Notes under the pieces: generated by a model | What the model saw: only the letters and a program-made list of their open reading frames with translations | What the model was told of the DNA's origin: nothing | Databases searched by the model: none | In this document: in pieces, positions 1 through 8,758 of the stretch | Layout: every line of letters starts with the position of its first letter | Position numbering within the stretch: position 1 is the stretch's first letter | Made by a program: the position numbers and the translations under genes | Origin: an uncultured Paracoccaceae bacterium | Lineage (GTDB): Bacteria; Pseudomonadota; Alphaproteobacteria; Rhodobacterales; Rhodobacteraceae | Assembly (NCBI GenBank): GCA_947500055.1 | Contig: CANMQO010000007.1 | Location: 1 to 64,000 of the forward strand | Direction: 5' to 3' | DNA: 64,000 bases

Positions 1-182
1 AACCCCCCAAGCTCAGGCTCCAATGACGCATCCTTCAAAAATAAACCAACAATCCCACACATCAGCTATCTCCTTTCGCGACGCGAACTCCATTGATTCG
101 AAAGCTAGCAGCAAAGAGTGACGCCCTCAACCATGAGGAAACAAATTTTCCTGTTAGTAATGGGTGAGATATGTAGAAATAC
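1..182. other. Non-coding left edge of the window
   Basis: I see no convincing gene in this stretch. It lies downstream of the minus-strand XRE-cupin regulator gene and is AT-richer than its surroundings. An 11-base word, TTTCCTGTTAG, at 147-157 recurs at 917-927 just before the GlxA-type regulator start, which could mark a shared regulator site. Confidence 0.4.
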
Positions 183-812
183 CTAACTGTCCTGTGGGTA
201 GCTGATCACTGAAAGGTAGCGGGCAGGTAATTTGACGAGATTTTTGGGCCCGTGCGGCGCATCTGCGTCAAAGAACAGCGTGTCGCCGGGTTTGAGGTTG
301 TAGACGTCATTGCCGTGCCGATAATCGACTTCACCTTCGAGCATATAGATGGTTTCGATCCCGGCATGCTGGAAGGTGGGGAAGACATCCGCCTTGTCGG
401 ACAGGGTGATCAGGTAGGGTTCGACAATGACCCCGCTGGAATTCGCTCCGATATGCCCCAACAGGTTATATTGGTGATTGGCCCGTGTGCCTTCGCGTTC
501 CAATTCGACGCCTTCGCCCGCCTTGGTGTGTACCGCCATGCGTGTTTCCTCAAATCCGCGGAAGAAGGCGGTCAGCGGGACCGAGAGCGCATTTGCGAGC
601 GTCTGTAGGGTTGTCAGGGAAGGCGAGGTGTTACCGTTTTCAATCTTGGAGAGCATGCCGATGGAAAGCCCGGTTGAGGCGGAAAGCTCTGCCACGGTGA
701 TTTCCTGCTTGCGGCGGAAGGCCCGGACCTCACGGCCGATGGCGACCTCCAGCACGTTTTCGCGATTTTCGCGGACCCGGTGTGGGTCTTGTGTCAAAAT
801 GGTTGCAGTCAT
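183..812 (-). CDS. XRE-family transcriptional regulator with C-terminal cupin domain
   Basis: A 209-residue regulator. Residues about 22-80 form a Cro/C1-type helix-turn-helix (GREVRAFRRKQEITVAEL, then SIGMLSKIENGNTSPSL), and residues about 125-205 form a small cupin barrel (IETIYMLEGEVDYRHG, LKPGDTLFFDADAPHGP). This pairing is typical of small-molecule-responsive regulators of amino-acid and C1 catabolism. The reading frame can be extended 33 codons upstream, but the chosen ATG begins MTATILTQD, where family-like sequence starts. The gene is divergent from the GlxA-type regulator at 937, and the pair sits beside the sox operon, so control of sarcosine or betaine use is a reasonable inference. 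The actual ligand is unknown. Confidence 0.88.
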   Translation of the reverse strand: MTATILTQDPHRVRENRENVLEVAIGREVRAFRRKQEITVAELSASTGLSIGMLSKIENGNTSPSLTTLQTLANALSVPLTAFFRGFEETRMAVHTKAGEGVELEREGTRANHQYNLLGHIGANSSGVIVEPYLITLSDKADVFPTFQHAGIETIYMLEGEVDYRHGNDVYNLKPGDTLFFDADAPHGPKNLVKLPARYLSVISYPQDS

Positions 813-936
813 TGTGGCGTCCTGTTTTTCCAATACGCTTGCTCTACCGCGTTGATGTGAACTAGCAAAGTGTCGGCGCGTGTTTTTCCATCTTCTAAGC
901 TGGCATAGCATGAAAGTTTCCTGTTAGGATAAAAAT
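813..936. promoter_or_regulatory. Divergent promoter region between two regulators
   Basis: This 124-bp gap separates divergently transcribed regulator genes and must hold both promoters. The word TTTCCTGTTAG lies at 917-927, only 9 bases before the plus-strand ATG, and repeats one found at 147-157. I cannot assign -35 and -10 elements with confidence. Confidence 0.4.
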
Positions 937-1941
937 ATGACCCGCAATGAAAAGACCCAAATTGGTTTTCTGATTTTCCCCGGTTTTCCGATGGCCTGTC
1001 TGACCTCGATGATAGAGCCGTTGCGCGCGGCGAATGAAATTGCGGGCCGCGACATGTTTGGCTGGTCACTGGTGTCGGAAGATGGCGCCCGGGTTGAGGC
1101 CAGTGCAAAAGTGTGGTTCGAGCCGGATATCGCCTTGGATCGCTGCGATGACCTGGATCAGCTATTCGTTTTGAGCGGACCATCGTCAAAATTCGCCAAT
1201 GCGTCCTCATCGGAAGGCAAGTTGCGCAAGCTTGCCCGTCATGGCGTGACCATGGGGGCCGTCAGCGGCGGCATCTTCCCGCTGGCAAGGGCCGGGTTGC
1301 TGGACGGTTTCACAACCTCGGTTCATTGGTGTTATGAGGCTGCGTTCACCGCTGAGTTCCCCCGGCTTGCCGCGACAGAGGATGTGATTTCGATTGATAA
1401 GCGCAGGGTGACTGCGTCTGGTGCGGCGGCGGCGTTTGATCTGTCATTGCATCTGATTGAGGAGGAACTGGGTGCTGATGTGGCCACGGAAGTCGCCTGC
1501 TGGTTCCAGCACCCGTTGGTGCGCGGGCAGGGGGTCACCCAGCGCAAACCCACATTTGCCGCCGAAAGCACCCATGACATGCTGCCACCAACCGTGCGCA
1601 AGGCGGTGGATATCTTTGCCGATCATATCGAGGATCCGGTCAACATCGCTGATGTGGCCCGCGAGGTTGACGTGTCTGTCCGCCAGTTGGAACGCATGTT
1701 TCAGAAGACGACGGGCACCACGCCACTTGGCTATTACAAGTCGCTACGGATGCATAAGGCCCGCCAGCTTCTGCTTTATACCAAGGACACGATGATGCAG
1801 ATTTCGGTCGCGGTCGGCTACACGAATTCATCCGCGATGAGTAAGAATTATATCGACGTTTTCGGCATCCACCCCAAAGAAGACCGCAAGAAGGTCAATA
1901 TGTTCCGGGTGCGCAAGAACACCATTGTTCCATCAGCCTAG
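937..1941 (+). CDS. GlxA-family (DJ-1/PfpI plus AraC) transcriptional regulator
   Basis: A 334-residue protein with an N-terminal DJ-1/PfpI-like domain (about 8-190; IGFLIFPGFPMACLTSM and the elbow GAVSGGIFPLARAG, with Ser rather than Cys at the nucleophile-elbow position) and a C-terminal AraC-type double helix-turn-helix (about 225-325; VSVRQLERMFQKTTGTTP and ISVAVGYTNSSAMSKNY). Members such as GbdR and CdhR activate glycine betaine, carnitine or sarcosine catabolism. Its stop codon overlaps the soxG stop in a shared CTAG, so it is convergent with the sox operon. I infer that it regulates soxBDAG. Orthology to GbdR specifically is not shown. Confidence 0.9.
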   Translation: MTRNEKTQIGFLIFPGFPMACLTSMIEPLRAANEIAGRDMFGWSLVSEDGARVEASAKVWFEPDIALDRCDDLDQLFVLSGPSSKFANASSSEGKLRKLARHGVTMGAVSGGIFPLARAGLLDGFTTSVHWCYEAAFTAEFPRLAATEDVISIDKRRVTASGAAAAFDLSLHLIEEELGADVATEVACWFQHPLVRGQGVTQRKPTFAAESTHDMLPPTVRKAVDIFADHIEDPVNIADVAREVDVSVRQLERMFQKTTGTTPLGYYKSLRMHKARQLLLYTKDTMMQISVAVGYTNSSAMSKNYIDVFGIHPKEDRKKVNMFRVRKNTIVPSA

Positions 1942-2501
1942 GCCACCGAATGCGCCGTGGTGATCAGCGCGTGATGCAGTGACCCTGCAGAGGCGCGCGG
2001 CCCAAGGATACGGATATGGTCCGCATCCTGCCGCCTGATCACGAAGCAGCCCAATTGATGGATCATGGTCCGCTGCGCATCCCCCGCCACCATCCTGCGG
2101 ATCGGCACGGCGCAAAGCCGCTCGCACAGGTCTTGCATGGCGGGGCCGGTGACGTCGAAACAGACCCAGGCGCCACTTTGTTCGGTGATGGATGCCGTTT
2201 CGCCGAACTGATCGCTTAGCTGGTCGGCCAGCAATTCATGGGTGTCGCGCGGTGCCCCGATCATCCATTGATCCGGTCCCATCCAGAACCCGGCTTCTGG
2301 ATCATGAAGAACAGCCTTACCCGGCTTGGGCACAGCGCCAAGCAGTTTTTCAAGCACCGTATGGCAGCCCTTTTCGTGCCCAATGCGGGCCGCGACGGAG
2401 GCCAGCGCAAGCCCGTCATTTTCCGCAATGGTCACGTGATCAAACGCGTCGATGCGCGCCTCTGTCCCGCCGAGGGCGGTGATGGGCCTCAAATCATGCA
2501 C
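1938..2501 (-). CDS. soxG: Sarcosine oxidase gamma subunit
   Basis: The last gene of soxBDAG, 187 residues. The gamma subunit is the small structural partner in the heterotetrameric sarcosine oxidase, related in fold to the folate-binding GcvT domain. Family-like sequence begins HDLRPITALGG and continues with FWMGPDQWMIGAP and a central GAWVCFDVTGP segment. I chose the GTG at 2499-2501 because it starts exactly at the conserved N terminus and overlaps the soxA stop by 8 bp; the frame is open 17 codons further upstream into soxA. Translational coupling to soxA is likely. Confidence 0.9.
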   Translation of the reverse strand: MHDLRPITALGGTEARIDAFDHVTIAENDGLALASVAARIGHEKGCHTVLEKLLGAVPKPGKAVLHDPEAGFWMGPDQWMIGAPRDTHELLADQLSDQFGETASITEQSGAWVCFDVTGPAMQDLCERLCAVPIRRMVAGDAQRTMIHQLGCFVIRRQDADHIRILGPRASAGSLHHALITTAHSVA

Positions 2502-5430
2502 GGAGCCGTTCCCCCTCTGGATCGATGAAATGGGCGCTGGTGATTTCCACATCGACCTGCACCTTTGTCAGCGGGCTGACCAGCCGCATCCGCTCACCCA
2601 TCCGGTCCGATCCGTTCTTGAGGAACCCGATCGCAATCGCGTGCCCCAGATTGGGTGAATAACAGGCCGATGTGGCATAGCCCTGATCATGTGCTGCATC
2701 AATTGGCCCGTCAGCATTCATCAGATGCGCACCGGCGGGCACCGGATCATTGGGATCAACCGGTCGGATCCCGACCTGCCGCAGATCCCCATCCGCGTTC
2801 AGGCCCTCGCGCTGCGACAATGTCTTTCCGATGCAGTCTTTCAACGAGCTGATCATCCGACCCATGCCAAGGTTTTGTGCAGTGGTTGTGCCGTTCAATT
2901 CATTACCGGCCGCATGCCCTTTTTCGATCCGCATGACACCGAGCGCTTCGGTCCCGTATGGGGTTACGTCGAACTCCGCACCGACTTCCATGATCTTGCG
3001 CATCAGCGCGTCGCCATAGGCCGTCGGCACGGCGATTTCATAAGCCAGTTCACCACTGAAAGAGATGCGGAACAGCCGCGCCCGCAGCCCGCCGCAGATC
3101 GTGATATTGGCGCAGGCCATAAACGGAAACGCATCATTGCTGATGTCCTGATCCACGATCTTTTCCAGCAGCTTGCGGCTATTGGGGCCAGCAACCGCGT
3201 ATTGCGCCCAGGCTTCAGTGGTTGAGATCAGCTGCACATCCATATCCGGGCACAGGCATTGCCGTACAAATTCCATATGGCGGTAAACGGGCAGGGCGTT
3301 GGCGGTGGTCGTCGTGACCACAAAATGATCCTCTGCCAGCCGCGCCGCCGTGCCGTCATCCATGGCAATCCCGTCTTCGCGGAGCATCAGCCCATAGCGG
3401 GTCTTGCTCACGGCCAGTTTGGCAAAGCCGTTGCAATAGATCTTGTTGAGGAAGGCCGCTGCATCGGTGCCCTGCACATCCACCTTGCCCAGCGTCGTCA
3501 CATCGCAGACGCCAACAGATTTGCGGGTCGCCAAGACCTCCCGATCCACGCTTTCGCGCCAATGCGTCTCTCCCGGCTTTGGGAACCATTGCGCGCGCAG
3601 CCAATTGCCAACCTCGACAAAGACAGCGCCCTGTTCTTCGGCCCATTTATGCGACGGGGTCAGCCGCTTTGGGTGGAACTCCTGCCCCCGATGCCGCCCG
3701 GCCAACACCCCGATGGCGGTCGGCGTATAAGGTGGGCGGAAAATCGTTGTTCCCACCTCTGGTATTGCCTTGCCCGCCAGTTCGGCCATGATTGCCAGCC
3801 CCCCCATATTGGAAGTCTTGCCCTGATCGGTGGCCATGCCAAGCGTGGTGTAGCGTTTGAGGTGTTCGACCGAACGGAACCCTTCCTGATGGCTCAGTTT
3901 CACATCCTTGACGGTGACGTCGTTCTGCTGGTCCAGCCATGCCCGTGAACAGCCTTTGACATACCAGAAAGGCGTAATGTTAACGGGGGCATCCTCCGCC
4001 TCTGGCAAGGCTGGCATCCGGCCTTTCAGCCCCAGCGCTGCGCGCGCGGCCTTCGCCCCGCCCGCTAGCGCGTCAGCGGTGGAAAGATCGCCCTGTGCGG
4101 CCCCCGCAACGACCATCCCCGGCGGCAGATCATCACCGGGGACAAAGGCGGCAAGATCGGCGTTCCAGGTGGGACGCCCCCGCTGATGGCAGGTCAGATG
4201 CACATTCGGGTTCCAGCCGCCCGACAGGCCCAGCGCGCCGCAATCCAGCGTGCGCATGCTGCCATCGGCCAGCTTCACCTCGGCAAATGTCAGGCCAAGA
4301 CGGCCTTTGGTATCAACGACCTGGCCTTGCAGCACCTCGTAATCCATGCTGCGGGGCGCCTCGGTACGGGTATCAACAACCGCCACAACCTTGACCCCAC
4401 GCGCATGCAGGTCGGATGCCGTGCGGTGGCCGTCGTCATTGTTGGTAAAGATCGCCACGCGACGGTCCGCCGCAACCGCAAAGCGGTTGGCATATGTGCG
4501 CAGGGCAGAGGCCAGCATGATGCCGGGCCGGTCATTGTTTTCAAAGGCGATGGGTCGCTCAATGGCCCCAGCCGCCAGCACGGTGTGTTTGGTATAGATG
4601 CGCCACAGCACCTGACGCGGCTTGCCTGCATCGGGCGTATGCATATGGTCGCTGACCCGCTCCACCGCGCCGTAAATCCCGTGATCAAACGCCCCAATGA
4701 CCGTTGTGCGCGGCATCAGGCGGACATTGGGCAGGCTGGCAAGTTCGGCAACCGTCGCCGTCGCCCAATCCGCCCCGGACGCATCACCAATGGCAAAGGT
4801 TTCGCTGTTCAGGCGACCGCCCATGCGGAAATCTTCATCGGCGAGGATGACATCGGCACCGGCACGGCCCGCAGTCAGCGCTGCCGACAACCCAGCAGGG
4901 CCAGCCCCGATGATCAGCAGATCACAATGCAGGAACCCTTTGTCATAGACATCCGGGTCATCCTGCAACGAAAGCGACCCCAGGCCCGCCGCGTTGCGGA
5001 TAATGGGTTCGTAAAGCTTTTCCCAGAACGCCGCAGGCCACATGAAGGTCTTGTAATAGAAGCCTGCCGTCAGAAAGTTTGAAAAGCGGTCATTGATCGA
5101 CAGAAGGTCAAATTTCAGCGACCCCAAGCGGTTCTGGCTTTTGGCCAGCAACCCGTCGAACAGTTCCACCGTGGTGGCGCGGGTGTTGGGTTCCTGACGC
5201 GCGCCGCCGCGCAGTTCGACCAGCGCGTTGGGTTCCTCGGACCCCGCCGAAAGCGGCCCGCGTGGCCGGTGATATTTGAACGACCGACCCATCAGCCGCA
5301 CGCCATTCGCCAAAAGCGCGGAGGCGAGCGTATCGCCGGGATGCCCGGTATATGATTTGCCATCAAAACTGAATTTCAGCGTCTTGGTGAAATCGACCTG
5401 CGCGCGGCCAATACGGTTCACTTGGGTCAT
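2494..5430 (-). CDS. soxA: Sarcosine oxidase alpha subunit
   Basis: A 978-residue alpha subunit, close to the family's usual length of about 970-1000. It oxidises the N-methyl group of sarcosine together with the other subunits and passes the C1 unit to tetrahydrofolate. Visible parts in order are a ferredoxin-like domain without cluster cysteines (about 15-105; FSFDGKSYTGHPGDTLASAL), a dinucleotide-binding domain (about 165-480; LLIIGAGPAGLSAALTAGRA), and a C-terminal aminomethyltransferase/GcvT-like domain (about 590-970; GKVDVQGTDAAAFLNKIY, ERMRLVSPLTKVQVD). It starts with an ATG overlapping the soxD stop (ATGA) and ends overlapping soxG. Assignment is firm. Confidence 0.97.
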   Translation of the reverse strand: MTQVNRIGRAQVDFTKTLKFSFDGKSYTGHPGDTLASALLANGVRLMGRSFKYHRPRGPLSAGSEEPNALVELRGGARQEPNTRATTVELFDGLLAKSQNRLGSLKFDLLSINDRFSNFLTAGFYYKTFMWPAAFWEKLYEPIIRNAAGLGSLSLQDDPDVYDKGFLHCDLLIIGAGPAGLSAALTAGRAGADVILADEDFRMGGRLNSETFAIGDASGADWATATVAELASLPNVRLMPRTTVIGAFDHGIYGAVERVSDHMHTPDAGKPRQVLWRIYTKHTVLAAGAIERPIAFENNDRPGIMLASALRTYANRFAVAADRRVAIFTNNDDGHRTASDLHARGVKVVAVVDTRTEAPRSMDYEVLQGQVVDTKGRLGLTFAEVKLADGSMRTLDCGALGLSGGWNPNVHLTCHQRGRPTWNADLAAFVPGDDLPPGMVVAGAAQGDLSTADALAGGAKAARAALGLKGRMPALPEAEDAPVNITPFWYVKGCSRAWLDQQNDVTVKDVKLSHQEGFRSVEHLKRYTTLGMATDQGKTSNMGGLAIMAELAGKAIPEVGTTIFRPPYTPTAIGVLAGRHRGQEFHPKRLTPSHKWAEEQGAVFVEVGNWLRAQWFPKPGETHWRESVDREVLATRKSVGVCDVTTLGKVDVQGTDAAAFLNKIYCNGFAKLAVSKTRYGLMLREDGIAMDDGTAARLAEDHFVVTTTTANALPVYRHMEFVRQCLCPDMDVQLISTTEAWAQYAVAGPNSRKLLEKIVDQDISNDAFPFMACANITICGGLRARLFRISFSGELAYEIAVPTAYGDALMRKIMEVGAEFDVTPYGTEALGVMRIEKGHAAGNELNGTTTAQNLGMGRMISSLKDCIGKTLSQREGLNADGDLRQVGIRPVDPNDPVPAGAHLMNADGPIDAAHDQGYATSACYSPNLGHAIAIGFLKNGSDRMGERMRLVSPLTKVQVDVEITSAHFIDPEGERLRA

Positions 5431-5714
5431 TTGCTGCGCCCCCGGTTGCGGGCCACATCGCGGGCCAGTTGCACCTTGGAAATCTCATGGGTCAGGGTGT
5501 TGCGGGTCACCACAAGCCATGACCGGTCGCCGGCCTCGTGAAACCATAGCTCATCATGCCAGCCCGCCGGGTTGTCGCGCAGATAGCCGTATTCATAGAA
5601 ATCCCGCGCCGCAGTGTCGGCATCCGGATCGGGACGGTCGATCAGTTTGGCGTCACCCATATAGGTGAATTCAGAACTGTCGCGCGGGCCAAGAAGAGGG
5701 TGATCAATAATCAT
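5427..5714 (-). CDS. soxD: Sarcosine oxidase delta subunit, variant without the zinc-binding cysteines
   Basis: A 95-residue subunit lying between soxB and soxA, as in other heterotetrameric sarcosine oxidases. In the well-studied enzyme this small subunit binds one zinc through an N-terminal CPxC-type motif and a later His/Cys pair. Here the N terminus reads MIIDHPLLGPRD, with His and Leu where cysteines are expected, and the later motif reads LWFHEAGDRSWLVVTR, with Asp for the last Cys. No cysteine remains in the protein. Length, gene position and the surrounding pattern (GPRD..EFTY, ENPAG-like DNPAGWHDELW) still support soxD. It overlaps soxA by ATGA and starts 38 bp after soxB. Confidence 0.88.
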   Translation of the reverse strand: MIIDHPLLGPRDSSEFTYMGDAKLIDRPDPDADTAARDFYEYGYLRDNPAGWHDELWFHEAGDRSWLVVTRNTLTHEISKVQLARDVARNRGRSK

Positions 5715-5751
5715 AGATTTTCATCCAGACGCGTTGTTTTGACAAAAACGC

Positions 5752-7002
5752 TCAATGTAAGTTGGGCTGATTGCCCATCCCTTTTTCGTCAATCATCAGG
5801 CCCTTTTCGAACCGGTCAAACCGGTAGGCCGTGGCGGTCGGGTGGGGAGCATCAGTGGCCAGCAAATGGGCAAAGCAGAACCCAGATGCGGGCGTCGCCT
5901 TGAACCCGCCGTAACACCAGCCACCATTGAAATAGAGCCCGTCGATATGGGTGCGGTCGATGATCGGGGAGCCGTCCATCGACATATCCATGATCCCGCC
6001 CCACATGCGCAGCAGGCGCGCGCGGCCAAAGGAGGGGAAGATTGCCATGCCGCCTTCGCAGACGTCTTCGACGACCGGCAGGTTGCCGCGTTGGGCGTAG
6101 GAGTTGTACCCGTCAAGATCGCCACCAAAGACCAGCCCGCCCTTATCGGATTGGCTGCAATAGAAATGGCCCGCGCCAAAGGTGATGACACCCGGCAGGA
6201 CGGGCTTCAGCCCCTCTGACACAAAAGCCTGCAACACATGGCTTTCCATTGGCAGTCGCATATCCGCCCTGGCCATCAACCGGCTGGATGAACCTGCAAC
6301 GGCGCAGCCGACTTTGCCCGCGCCGATGAACCCTTTGGAGGTCTCTACCCCGAGGCATTTGCCATTCTCGATCCGGAAGCCCGTCACCTCGCAATTCTGT
6401 ATGATATCGACCCCGTGGCTATCAGCGCCCCGGGCATAGCCCCAGGCCACGGCATCATGCCGCACGGTGCCGCCACGATGCTGGGCCAAACCGCCCTTGA
6501 TCGGAAAACGGGCATCTTCGGTATTCAGGAACGGGTAGCGCGCCTTGATCTGTTCGGTGCTCAAGAGTTCCGCATCAGCCCCGTTCAGGATCATCGCATT
6601 GCCCCGGCGGATAAATGCATCACGCTGCGCGTCGGTATGGATCAGGTTCAGGATGCCGCGCTGTGAGACCATGGCGTTATAGTTGAAATCCTGCTCCAAC
6701 CCTTCCCACAGCTTCAGCGAAAACTCATAGAATGGCTCATTGCCATCCAGCAGGTAATTGGAGCGGATGATTGTGGTGTTCCGGCCCACATTGCCGCCGC
6801 CGATCCAGCCCTTTTCAAGCACAGCGATCCGCTTTTGCTTGTATTCCTTGGCGAGGTAATAGGCTGTTGCCAGCCCGTGCCCACCGCCGCCGATAATGAT
6901 GATGTCGTAATGCGCCTGGGGCGCAGGATCACGCCATGCCGGCGTCCAGCCCTTATGGCCGGTCAATGCTTCCTTGATGACTTTGAAACCCGAATAGCGC
7001 AT
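5752..7002 (-). CDS. soxB: Sarcosine oxidase beta subunit
   Basis: The first gene of the operon, 416 residues. The beta subunit carries the substrate-oxidising flavin. A Rossmann motif (DIIIIGGGGHGLATAYYLA) lies near residues 38-56. The segment HRGGTVRHDAVAWGYARG contains the histidine that in this family covalently binds FMN, and GGWCYGGFKATPASG lies near the C terminus. The open frame extends 28 codons upstream, but the ATG at 7000-7002 has an AGAGGTG ribosome-binding site 8 bases before it and begins MRYSGFKVIKEALTGH, the normal start. The promoter should lie between 7003 and about 7180. Confidence 0.96.
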   Translation of the reverse strand: MRYSGFKVIKEALTGHKGWTPAWRDPAPQAHYDIIIIGGGGHGLATAYYLAKEYKQKRIAVLEKGWIGGGNVGRNTTIIRSNYLLDGNEPFYEFSLKLWEGLEQDFNYNAMVSQRGILNLIHTDAQRDAFIRRGNAMILNGADAELLSTEQIKARYPFLNTEDARFPIKGGLAQHRGGTVRHDAVAWGYARGADSHGVDIIQNCEVTGFRIENGKCLGVETSKGFIGAGKVGCAVAGSSSRLMARADMRLPMESHVLQAFVSEGLKPVLPGVITFGAGHFYCSQSDKGGLVFGGDLDGYNSYAQRGNLPVVEDVCEGGMAIFPSFGRARLLRMWGGIMDMSMDGSPIIDRTHIDGLYFNGGWCYGGFKATPASGFCFAHLLATDAPHPTATAYRFDRFEKGLMIDEKGMGNQPNLH

Positions 7003-7193
7003 TTTCGACACCTCTTTGCGGCAATCTACTGTTATCGGTGCGAAATACGGTTTGAGATTGGACCCGAAGATTCTCATTTGCGACAACCGTTGAAAATTTT
7101 CGGGTGACGGACCTATTGTACCGCCGTTCGCCGACCGGGGGCATGCGATATCAAATACTGGACCTCGGGCAAAGGCGCTGCTATGGAAGCGGT
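7003..7193. promoter_or_regulatory. Divergent sox / cysS promoter region
   Basis: A 191-bp non-coding stretch between the sox operon start and the cysS leader ORF. It must hold the sox promoter on the minus strand and the cysS promoter on the plus strand. A 10-bp palindrome, GAAAATTTTC, lies at 7090-7099. I could not pick out reliable -35/-10 hexamers. Confidence 0.4.
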
Positions 7194-7238
7194 ATGAAGA
7201 GCATCTGCATCATTACCTGCTGCATTATTATCTGCTGA
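7194..7238 (+). CDS. Cysteine-rich leader peptide of cysS (candidate)
   Basis: A 14-codon ORF, ATG to TGA, encoding MKSICIITCCIIIC. Four of the 14 residues are cysteine, including two adjacent codons and one directly before the stop. A good ribosome-binding site (GGAAG at 7185-7189) lies 4 bases before the ATG. It is followed by structured RNA and then by cysteinyl-tRNA synthetase at 7323. That layout is what leader-peptide attenuation looks like: when charged Cys-tRNA is scarce the ribosome stalls on the Cys codons and the downstream RNA refolds. The function is inferred from position and codon content. I know of no described alphaproteobacterial example for cysS. Confidence 0.55.
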   Translation: MKSICIITCCIIIC

Positions 7239-7322
7239 CATCTGTCGCGGGTTACTCTTTGTCGTTTCACATCAGAACTGATCTTGGTAAGCCCGCGGCG
7301 CAACCCGACTGCGCGAGGCATT
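7239..7322 (+). promoter_or_regulatory. Candidate attenuator RNA between the Cys leader and cysS
   Basis: Two structures can be drawn. A long hairpin pairs CGCGGGTTAC (7246-7255) with GTAA and CCCGCG (7287-7297) across one bulged G, and encloses a small inner hairpin ATCAG/CTGAT (7271-7282). A second hairpin pairs GCGCA (7298-7302) with TGCGC (7310-7314), ending directly before the cysS Shine-Dalgarno GAGG (7315-7318). The absence of a U-run suggests control of translation rather than termination. The pairings are seen directly; the switching mechanism is inference. Confidence 0.45.
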
Positions 7323-8756
7323 ATGACCAAAATCAGGTTCCACAACACCAAGACCCGCAGGCGCGAGGATTTTGCGCCGATTGATCCCGCCAATGTGCGC
7401 ATGTATCTGTGTGGGCCGACGGTTTATGACCGGGCCCATTTGGGCAATTCGCGTAATGTGCTGGTGTTTGACGTGCTGTTCCGCCTGCTGCGCCATGTCT
7501 ATGGGCCGGATCATGTGACATATGCACGCAATTTCACGGATGTGGATGATAAGATTAACGCCCGTGCTGCTGAAACGGGCCGCGCGATTGGCGATATCAC
7601 CGCCGAGACGATCGGCTGGTATCATGCGGATATGGATGCGTTGGGGGCGTTGCGCCCGACGCATGAGCCGCGTGCGACGGAATATATTGCTCAAATGGTG
7701 TCGATGATTGCCGATTTGGTGGCGAAGGATCACGCCTATGGGGCCGAGGGCCATGTGCTGTTCGCCGTCGAAAGCTATGCTGATTATGGCAAGCTGTCGG
7801 GCAGGTCGCTGGATGATATGATTGCCGGTGCAAGGGTCGAGGTGGCACCCTATAAGCGCAACCCGATGGATTTTGTGTTGTGGAAGCCCTCTGCCGATGG
7901 GCAACCGGGCTGGGACAGCCCCTGGGGTTATGGCCGCCCGGGCTGGCATATCGAATGTTCCGCCATGGCCCATGACCTGCTGGGCGAGAGTTTCGATATT
8001 CATGGCGGCGGCAATGATTTGCAGTTTCCGCATCATGAGAACGAGATTGCCCAATCCGCCTGCGCCCACCCGCAGGGCGAATTCGCCCGGGTCTGGCTGC
8101 ATAATGAGATGTTGCAGGTTGAGGGCAAGAAGATGTCCAAATCGCTGGGCAATTTCTTCACCATTCGCGATCTGTTGGATCAGGGCATTCCCGGAGAGGT
8201 GATCCGGCTTGTCATGCTGGGCACCCATTATGGCAAGACCATGGACTGGACCGAGAAAAGGCGTGACGAGGCGGATCAGACCTTGCGTAAGTGGTATGGT
8301 ATCCTGCATGGGCACGGGTTTGGTCCCGATCTGGTTTCGGCCTTGCAGGCGGAGGGCAAGTGGCAGGCGGATGATGAATTCATCGGTGTGCTGGCCAATG
8401 ACCTGAATACACCGGGCGCTTTGGCCCGGTTGCATGTCTTGTCGAAGGGCAAGACGCCAGCTGCATTGGCGGGGTTTGCCCATGGTATGGAAATGCTGGG
8501 GCTGGTGCGTGACTGGTCCGCCATCCCGATGTTCGATGGTGGCGAAGCAGGCCCCGATGTGGCCCCGGCGGTGGCTGCACGGGTGGATGCTTTGCTGGTC
8601 GAACGCGCGGCGGCACGCGCCGCCAAGGATTGGGCCGGGGCCGATGCCGTGCGCGATATCCTGACGGCCGCCGGTGTGCAGGTGACGGATGTCGGCGGGC
8701 AAGCGACATGGGTGCCCGGACCGGATTTTGATGCTGCAAAGCTGGGGGATGTGTGA
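7323..8756 (+). CDS. cysS: Cysteinyl-tRNA synthetase
   Basis: A 477-residue class I aminoacyl-tRNA synthetase that charges tRNA-Cys. The zinc and HIGH-type region is [16 protein letters not shown] near residues 28-43. Other zinc ligands are visible in [10 protein letters not shown] and [11 protein letters not shown], and the KMSKS loop is [10 protein letters not shown]. The open frame begins at a TTG 39 bases upstream, but the ATG at 7323 has GAGG before it and starts [13 protein letters not shown], the usual N terminus. It is preceded by a Cys-rich leader ORF, which suggests control by Cys-tRNA charging. cimA follows after a 70-bp spacer full of palindromes. Confidence 0.97.
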   Translation: MTKIRFHNTKTRRREDFAPIDPANVRMYLCGPTVYDRAHLGNSRNVLVFDVLFRLLRHVYGPDHVTYARNFTDVDDKINARAAETGRAIGDITAETIGWYHADMDALGALRPTHEPRATEYIAQMVSMIADLVAKDHAYGAEGHVLFAVESYADYGKLSGRSLDDMIAGARVEVAPYKRNPMDFVLWKPSADGQPGWDSPWGYGRPGWHIECSAMAHDLLGESFDIHGGGNDLQFPHHENEIAQSACAHPQGEFARVWLHNEMLQVEGKKMSKSLGNFFTIRDLLDQGIPGEVIRLVMLGTHYGKTMDWTEKRRDEADQTLRKWYGILHGHGFGPDLVSALQAEGKWQADDEFIGVLANDLNTPGALARLHVLSKGKTPAALAGFAHGMEMLGLVRDWSAIPMFDGGEAGPDVAPAVAARVDALLVERAAARAAKDWAGADAVRDILTAAGVQVTDVGGQATWVPGPDFDAAKLGDV

Positions 8757-8758
8757 TG

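Noticed and set aside
7272..8702. 476-codon open frame antisense to cysS
   Set aside because: It lies wholly opposite a clear cysS gene; its His/Ile/Gln-rich translation is what the complement of GC-rich coding gives.
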